The translations under genes and the position numbers were made by a program. Source: Candidatus Aphodomonas merdavium (GTDB lineage Bacteria > Bacillota > Clostridia > Christensenellales > Aristaeellaceae). From it: DNA of 11,485 nucleotides. Positions within the stretch are counted from its first letter, which is position 1. Each line of letters begins with the position of its first letter. Under the pieces are notes generated by a model, which was not told the origin of the DNA, ran no database searches, and worked only from the letters and a program-made list of their open reading frames with translations. The stretch covers positions 1 to 11,485 of the forward strand of contig DVLH01000275.1 of assembly GCA_018715585.1 (NCBI GenBank), given 5' to 3'. Shown here piece by piece: positions 6,964-11,485 of the stretch.

Positions 6964-9900
6964 TCAGTTCGAGGAGACGTTTGTCAAGTTCAAGCGGTTT
7001 ACCTTGCGCAGCGCGACGATGTTGACGACCAGCGAGAACAGCGCGCCGCAGACGAAGGCGATTAGGAGGGCATAGGGGTTAATGGACCGCACGAAGTGGC
7101 GCGCATCGGCTTCCACCCCTACGACCGTCAAATAACCCGGTATGCAGCCCACCGCGCAGCCGAGGATCAAGCCGATCAGCGTCAGCACGATGTTGTCCTT
7201 GTAGATGTACGCCTTCGTTTCCTTGAGCGTGTAACCGTTGATGCGCATGACCGCGAGCTCCCTTGCCCGCTTGTTGATTTGCAGGACGATCTGGTTCGTC
7301 AGCACGAAAATGGTCATCAACAGCGAGACGATGAAGCAGACGATGACGACGAGCGTCAGCTCGGGCATGTTGAAGGTGAAATCGCTCTCTTCCTTGACGG
7401 TGACGAATCCCGGCAGTCCCTCTGTGGCGCTGCGCACCGCGTCCGGGTCGCCCTTGAACAAAAAGACGCTCGGGTCGGCTTCCTCGCCCATGACGGATTC
7501 ATAGTAGGCTTTGGTGGAAAGGAACAGATGAGAGCTATAATAACTTTCTATCACACCCGCCACCGTGCCTTCGACGGTGTCCCCATTGGAATTCATTAGC
7601 TCCACCGTACTCCCGGCGGAGAGGCCGTACAGCTCGCAAACCTTGCGGCTGACGAGGAAGCCTTCTTCCGGAACGGAAACGGCCTGCTTGGTGTCGATAT
7701 CCTCGAGGTAATAATACTCCGTCAGCGCCTCCGGCTGGTCCGTGGCGAGGATATATGTGCTTAGCCAATCGCCGCCCTTCGCGCGGAAATAGGTCAGCTT
7801 ATCGTGCACCTGGAGGAAGGAGACGCCCTGCTCTTCGAGCGTTTCGGCAAACGTGTCGAGTGAGCCGACGCTGCTGTCGACCGCGAGCCTGCCGTCGCCA
7901 AAGGCATATTTTTCCAGCTGCACCACGGCGGCATTATCGATGCCCAGCTTGAGCGACAGGCAGATGACGAGCAGCGAGACGGAGCCGATAACGCCAAAGA
8001 TCGTCGTGAGCGCGCGGCCTTTGTCATTGAGGACGTTTTTGATCATGCTGCGCGTGTAGAGGTTGAGCTTGCGGAAGGATTTCCAGCTTTCAAAGCGGTG
8101 ATGCCGCACCTTGGCCTCCGGGCCGCCGCGCAGCAGTGTGGTGGCGGGCTGCTTGAGCAGGCTGCCGCAGGCGACGAAGGTGACGAGCGTGAAAACAAAG
8201 AGGAAGAGGACTGCCGAAAGCAGCGTCTCCGGCCAGGAGATCACGCAGGGGATCGCGCCCATTGCAAACGTCGAGCGGAACACGAGCAGCACGATCGGCT
8301 CAATAGCCAGGACGGCCAGCAAGGTTCCCAGAACGACGCCAAAGACTGCGCAGCAAAGGTTGTAGAGCAAATAATGGCGGAAGATTTCCTTGCGCGTGAA
8401 CCCCATAGCCTTTTGCGTGCCCACCAGGGTGATTTGCTCGTTGATCATTCGCGTGGCGGACGTATAGCTGATGACGCAGGCGACAAGCAGGAACACCAGC
8501 GAGAGCGACAGGCTCAGCACGTTGAGCATGGAGGTGACGTAGGAAATGGCGCGGACATCGCCAACGCTGTTCCTTTCGGAGAAGATCCACTTTTTCAGCG
8601 CGATCTGCGACGCGTCGTCGCGCGCGCCGGCAAGCGTCTCTTTTGCGTCGCCAAGCTCCAGCTGCTTGCTGGCGACCTCCGCGCGGGCGTCTTCAATCTC
8701 GGCCTTGGCGTCGTCCAGCTCCGCCCGGGCCGCTTCCAGCTCCGCCTTGGCGTCTTCCAGCTGCTGGCGGGAGCTTTCTAACTCCTGCGCGCCGCTTTCC
8801 AGCTGGCGCTCGCCGTCCTGGTAGGCCAGGATGGTCGCCTGAAGCGTTTTGAGCGCGGCGCTGCTGGCGGTGAGCTGCTCGAGCATTTGGGCAGAGGCTT
8901 CATCGGCCTGCGCCAGCGCTTGCAGCTGGCCGAGGGTCGCCTCGAGCTGCGAAAGCTGCCCGTCGATTTGCTCCAGCGCCTGGTCCAGATCCGTGGGCAT
9001 GCCGGCGGCGGACAGCTGCTCCTGCAGCTGCGTGAGGGACGAGGCAAGCAGCGCGGCCTGCTCGTCGTACTCCGCCTGGGCGTCGGCGAGCGTCTGCTCG
9101 TTTGCGTCGATTTCTTCCTGGGCGCTCAGCAGCTCCTCTTCTCCGCTGTCGATTTCCGCCTGGGCGTCGTCAATCTCCGCCTGGGCGTCGTCAAGCTGCG
9201 CCTGCGCGTCGTCGATTTCCGCCTGGGCATCGTCGATTTCGGACTGCGCATCCGAGGTGAGCGATTCATAGCGCAGCTGCGCCCGCTCCTGCGCCAGGCC
9301 GTCCAGGCTTTGCAGGTAGGCTTCTTCCTGCTCCGCGTAGTCGGAGGAGAAGTAGTACACGCCGTCCAGGGCGCTGCTGACGGCGTATGCGGCCGTGAAG
9401 CAGCCGGAGAAATAGTCGGAATCGAACGCGTCCTTCGTCAGCGCGACGAAGTATTCGTTCGAACCAAGCCCGATTTCGCTGGTGCCGCGGGTGTCGTTAA
9501 AGTTGGCGCAGCAGTACGTGGGCAGGTTGATGATCGCGCTGACCGTGAACGTATCGGACAGCAGCTGCCCGTCGTGCTCCAGCGTGATTACGTCGCCGAC
9601 GGAAACGCCTTCTTTCGTGGCGAGGCTTTCTTCAATGGCGGCTTCGCCGGGCGAGGAAGGCAGCGTGCCTTCGATGATCATCGGGGTGTTGATTTCGTCC
9701 AGCAGCGAACGCGCCAGGACCAGAATGGCTTCATGTTCCCGCTCCAGCAGGATGGAGGCGGTGTAGCCGCCTTCCACGGCGGTTATGCCGTCCCAGCCGG
9801 CGATGGCGTCCACATCCTCCTGCGTGATGCCGTTTGCGCAGGAGACTTCAAACGTTTCTAGGTTGTTTTCGGCGAAGTAGTTGGCCGCATGCGTCTCGAT

Positions 9901-10029
9901 CGCCTTTGAACTGGATTGCATGCCGACGAACGCGCAAATGCTGATTGCGACGACGAAAGCGGTGGCAAAGAAGGATGCGCCCGTTTTACGGATGGTTCGC
10001 CTTAAATGCTTCAAACCGACTCTTTTCAT
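6964..10029 (-). CDS. FtsX/MacB-like ABC transporter permease with long extracytoplasmic coiled coil
   Basis: 1021 residues, membrane protein. Two four-helix FtsX/MacB-type halves are fused in one chain. Half 1 has TM1 at 18-38, an outside region 39-495, then TMs at about 498-522, 553-580 and 602-623. Half 2 has a TM at 674-693, an outside domain 698-886, then TMs at about 888-910, 945-969 and 984-1007. Within the first outside region, residues 250-475 form two heptad arms, so a coiled-coil hairpin projecting from the membrane is expected. Before helix loss at each FtsX core lie the usual GTQKAMGFTRKEI (537-549) and RARELAVMRINGY (921-933) coupling segments. It pairs with the GAF-ABC ATPase, whose stop overlaps this start (TGATG). 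A GTG at 10032 is an alternative start one codon earlier and sits 8 bases after AAGGAG, against 11 for the ATG. MacB-like pumps usually move no substrate across the bilayer but transmit force; cargo here is unknown. Confidence 0.93.
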   Translation of the reverse strand: MKRVGLKHLRRTIRKTGASFFATAFVVAISICAFVGMQSSSKAIETHAANYFAENNLETFEVSCANGITQEDVDAIAGWDGITAVEGGYTASILLEREHEAILVLARSLLDEINTPMIIEGTLPSSPGEAAIEESLATKEGVSVGDVITLEHDGQLLSDTFTVSAIINLPTYCCANFNDTRGTSEIGLGSNEYFVALTKDAFDSDYFSGCFTAAYAVSSALDGVYYFSSDYAEQEEAYLQSLDGLAQERAQLRYESLTSDAQSEIDDAQAEIDDAQAQLDDAQAEIDDAQAEIDSGEEELLSAQEEIDANEQTLADAQAEYDEQAALLASSLTQLQEQLSAAGMPTDLDQALEQIDGQLSQLEATLGQLQALAQADEASAQMLEQLTASSAALKTLQATILAYQDGERQLESGAQELESSRQQLEDAKAELEAARAELDDAKAEIEDARAEVASKQLELGDAKETLAGARDDASQIALKKWIFSERNSVGDVRAISYVTSMLNVLSLSLSLVFLLVACVISYTSATRMINEQITLVGTQKAMGFTRKEIFRHYLLYNLCCAVFGVVLGTLLAVLAIEPIVLLVFRSTFAMGAIPCVISWPETLLSAVLFLFVFTLVTFVACGSLLKQPATTLLRGGPEAKVRHHRFESWKSFRKLNLYTRSMIKNVLNDKGRALTTIFGVIGSVSLLVICLSLKLGIDNAAVVQLEKYAFGDGRLAVDSSVGSLDTFAETLEEQGVSFLQVHDKLTYFRAKGGDWLSTYILATDQPEALTEYYYLEDIDTKQAVSVPEEGFLVSRKVCELYGLSAGSTVELMNSNGDTVEGTVAGVIESYYSSHLFLSTKAYYESVMGEEADPSVFLFKGDPDAVRSATEGLPGFVTVKEESDFTFNMPELTLVVIVCFIVSLLMTIFVLTNQIVLQINKRARELAVMRINGYTLKETKAYIYKDNIVLTLIGLILGCAVGCIPGYLTVVGVEADARHFVRSINPYALLIAFVCGALFSLVVNIVALRKVNRLNLTNVSSN
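8653..8802 (-). repeat. 21-base degenerate repeats encoding the second coiled-coil arm of the permease
   Basis: Inside the permease gene, eight heptads place Leu, Ile or Val every seventh residue (Leu410, 417, 424, 431, 438, Ile445, Val452, Leu459). Ala lies three residues later in the central four (LEDAKAE, LEAARAE, LDDAKAE, IEDARAE). At DNA level this gives a period of 21 bases. Confidence 0.8.
9148..9252 (-). repeat. 21-base tandem repeats encoding the first coiled-coil arm of the permease
   Basis: About five copies of a 21-base unit encode IDDAQAE-type heptads, with Ile or Leu at residues 265, 272, 279, 286 and 293. An 18-base stretch beginning GTCGATTTCC occurs identically at 9148 and 9211, exactly three units apart. 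The repeats are in frame and could change number by slippage without breaking the gene. Confidence 0.85.
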
Positions 10030-11252
10030 CACCAGACCAACTCCTTTGCGCTCGCGGGATGGCGGTTAACGGTTACTTCCGCAACCACGCCGCCCTTCAT
10101 GCGAATGACACGGTGCGCCATTTTTGCAATTTCTTCGTTATGGGTGACCATTAGGAGCGTCGTCCCTGCTTTGATGACGTCTTCCAGCACGGTGAGCACC
10201 TCAATGCTCGTCTCATAGTCCAGTGCGGCGGTCGGTTCGTCCGCTAGGATCAGGCGAGGACGCTTCACCAGCGCACGGGCGATGGAGACGCGCTGCTGCT
10301 GGCCGCCGGACATTTGCGAAGGATAGTTGTTGCGGCGCTGCAGGAGCCCAACGCTTTCGAGCGCCTTTTCGGCGTCCATGGAGTTCGGGCTCAGCTCGCC
10401 GATAAAGTCGAGGTTCTCCTCCGCGGTCAGCGTTGGCATGAGATTGTATGCCTGGAAGATAAAACCGACCGAGTTCCTGCGGTAGAGGGTCAGCGTGTTT
10501 TCGTCCGCATGGGAATAGTCCTTGCCGTCAAAGATGAACGTGCCGCCGGTGAGCCGGTCCATGCCGCCGATGATGTTAAGCATGGTGGATTTGCCGCAGC
10601 CGGATTCGCCCAGGATTACCAGGAACTCGCCCTCGCACACATCCAGGTTGACGCCCTTGAGGATCTGCACCTGCGTCTCGCCGGAGCCGTATGTCTTGGT
10701 CACATTGCGAAGGGAGATGATGGATTTTTTCTCCTCGACGAAGCCGAGGTTCAATCCCTTGGCGTCAATGGCGATGGCGGCGAGCATTGCCAGGTTCTCG
10801 CAAAGGGTGACGTCGTCGTCGTTGTAGAGGGTGCCGTCCTTTTTGTTGATGATCTGGATGCAGCCGATCACCTCGTATTTGTTGATCAGCGGCACGCAGA
10901 CCATGCTCTTGGTGACAAAGCCCGTCGTGGCGTCAAAGCGGCCGGCCCAACGCGCGTCCTTTTGACAATCCTTAACGACGGTCGTTTTTCCTTCTTTGAC
11001 AACCGTGCCGGCAATGCCTTCGCCTTCGGCCAGGCTCATGCCCGTCAGGTCTGCGCCGCCGATCCAGAAGGAGGGGTAGATCCGCCTATCCCCTGATACG
11101 TTGTACGCCCAGATGGTGCCTGCCTCTGCACCGACGGCCTTGACAACCTCGGAAAGGCTTGTGCGCAGAGCGTCCTCGAGCGATTCGGATTCCTGCAACA
11201 GCCGGGTAATTTCCCAGACGACTTGTGTATAGTTAATGCGCTTTTCTTTCAT
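10029..11252 (-). CDS. GAF domain-ABC transporter ATPase fusion
   Basis: 407 residues. An N-terminal GAF domain (about 22-163) is joined by a short linker to a MacB/LolD-type ABC ATPase (about 178-395). ATPase motifs are complete: Walker A GESGCGKST (215-223), Q-loop Gln267, signature MSGGQQQR (314-321), Walker B LILADEP (334-340) with catalytic Glu339, and H-loop His371. The GAF domain carries VCVPLINKYEVIGCIQIINK (118-137) and then a partial cyclic-nucleotide signature: Asn136-Lys137, Tyr143 in place of Phe, Asp147, and Val148 in place of Glu. There is no membrane segment; it would sit under the permease that follows. The start at 11252 is chosen because the upstream GTG at 11261 lies within the ribosome binding site. 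Small-molecule gating of the ATPase by the GAF domain is inference. A GAF fused to a transporter ATPase is unusual; such domains mostly sit on kinases, cyclases and regulators. Confidence 0.93.
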   Translation of the reverse strand: MKEKRINYTQVVWEITRLLQESESLEDALRTSLSEVVKAVGAEAGTIWAYNVSGDRRIYPSFWIGGADLTGMSLAEGEGIAGTVVKEGKTTVVKDCQKDARWAGRFDATTGFVTKSMVCVPLINKYEVIGCIQIINKKDGTLYNDDDVTLCENLAMLAAIAIDAKGLNLGFVEEKKSIISLRNVTKTYGSGETQVQILKGVNLDVCEGEFLVILGESGCGKSTMLNIIGGMDRLTGGTFIFDGKDYSHADENTLTLYRRNSVGFIFQAYNLMPTLTAEENLDFIGELSPNSMDAEKALESVGLLQRRNNYPSQMSGGQQQRVSIARALVKRPRLILADEPTAALDYETSIEVLTVLEDVIKAGTTLLMVTHNEEIAKMAHRVIRMKGGVVAEVTVNRHPASAKELVW

Positions 11253-11257
11253 TTTTA

Positions 11258-11263
11258 TCACCT
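11258..11263 (-). promoter_or_regulatory. Ribosome binding site fixing the GAF-ABC start
   Basis: AGGTGA on the minus strand matches the 3' half of the anti-Shine-Dalgarno target and ends 5 bases before the ATG at 11252. It contains the GTG at 11261, which is therefore not the start. Confidence 0.75.
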
Positions 11264-11485
11264 ACAATCGTTTATTGTTGGATAACCGCAAGCCGTATTT
11301 GTGCGGCAGAAAAAACAAAGCCAGTTTACCACCGCAGGGGGCCCGGCCTAGGGAAAAGGAAAGGAGAAGAACTGCGCGTAAAAGGATGGACAGATCCTTC
11401 GTTATGAAGAAGAGTATATTTGTTCGGTTGTATAGAAGCAGAATAACGAGAAAAAGGCTCCAGTACGGGAAAAAAGAGGGCAACC
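11264..11485. other. Upstream intergenic region of the six-gene operon
   Basis: No gene is supported in this stretch. The minus strand is rich in pyrimidines between about 11340 and 11375. A small inverted repeat AAGGAT/ATCCTT with a 6-base loop lies at 11382-11399 and is followed on the minus strand by TT only. TATACT at about 11414-11419 on the minus strand could be a -10, but no good -35 accompanies it, so I cannot place the operon promoter. Minus-strand reading frames here have unlikely composition and no ribosome binding site. Confidence 0.4.

Noticed and set aside
8653..9252. Regular repeats considered as a CRISPR array or non-coding satellite
   Set aside because: The 21-base period keeps the reading frame and encodes heptads, and there are no unique spacers between identical repeats.
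8887..9861. 324-codon plus-strand frame across the permease coiled coil
   Set aside because: It is a mirror of the 21-base repeats of the permease and has no independent start signal or motif.
11262..11483. 73-codon minus-strand frame upstream of the GAF-ABC gene
   Set aside because: It has no ribosome binding site, ends directly at the downstream ribosome binding site region and has unlikely composition with a Phe/Leu-rich start. I treat it as leader DNA.
11386..11485. Possible start of a divergent plus-strand gene (MDRSFVMKK) open to the window edge
   Set aside because: The purine-rich AAGGAG lies about 20 bases too far upstream and the 33 visible codons show no recognisable family. Sequence beyond the window would be needed.

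Overview
The window looks like chromosomal DNA from a Gram-positive bacterium with a moderately high GC content, probably a member of the Bacillota in or near the Clostridia. The pointers are strong AGGAGG-type ribosome binding sites, a short glutamate 5-kinase, and FtsX/MacB-type transporter genes of the Gram-positive style. The genus cannot be named from the sequence. Every gene I can support lies on the minus strand, so transcription runs from high to low coordinates. There are no RNA genes, insertion sequences, prophage genes or CRISPR arrays.

Region A (11252 down to 2160) holds six tightly packed genes that read as one operon. In transcription order they are: (1) a GAF domain fused to an ABC-transporter ATPase; (2) a very large FtsX/MacB-like permease with a long extracytoplasmic coiled coil, whose start overlaps the previous stop; (3) a metallo-beta-lactamase-fold hydrolase; (4) a secreted FecR-domain protein with a Pro/Thr-rich tail; (5) a membrane adenylate cyclase with an extracytoplasmic CHASE2 sensor; (6) a secreted six-repeat NHL beta-propeller protein. 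A hairpin plus T-rich tract at about 2108-2143 ends the operon.

Region B (2107 to 1853) is intergenic. It carries a plausible sigma-A promoter and the ribosome binding site for proBA, plus a second hairpin with a T7 run on the plus strand. Region C (1852 to 1) is the proline operon proB-proA, joined by an ATGA overlap; proA runs off the window edge. Region D (11262-11485) is upstream of the operon and has no gene I can support.

The most interesting reading is that region A is a self-contained cyclic-nucleotide module built around a transporter. A class III cyclase (maker) is controlled from outside the cell through CHASE2. An MBL hydrolase is a possible cAMP phosphodiesterase (breaker). A GAF domain with a partial NKFDE-like signature, fused directly to the transporter ATPase, is a possible receptor. 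FecR and NHL-propeller proteins could supply extracytoplasmic sensing or scaffolding. The domain calls are well supported by motifs. The functional wiring is inference.
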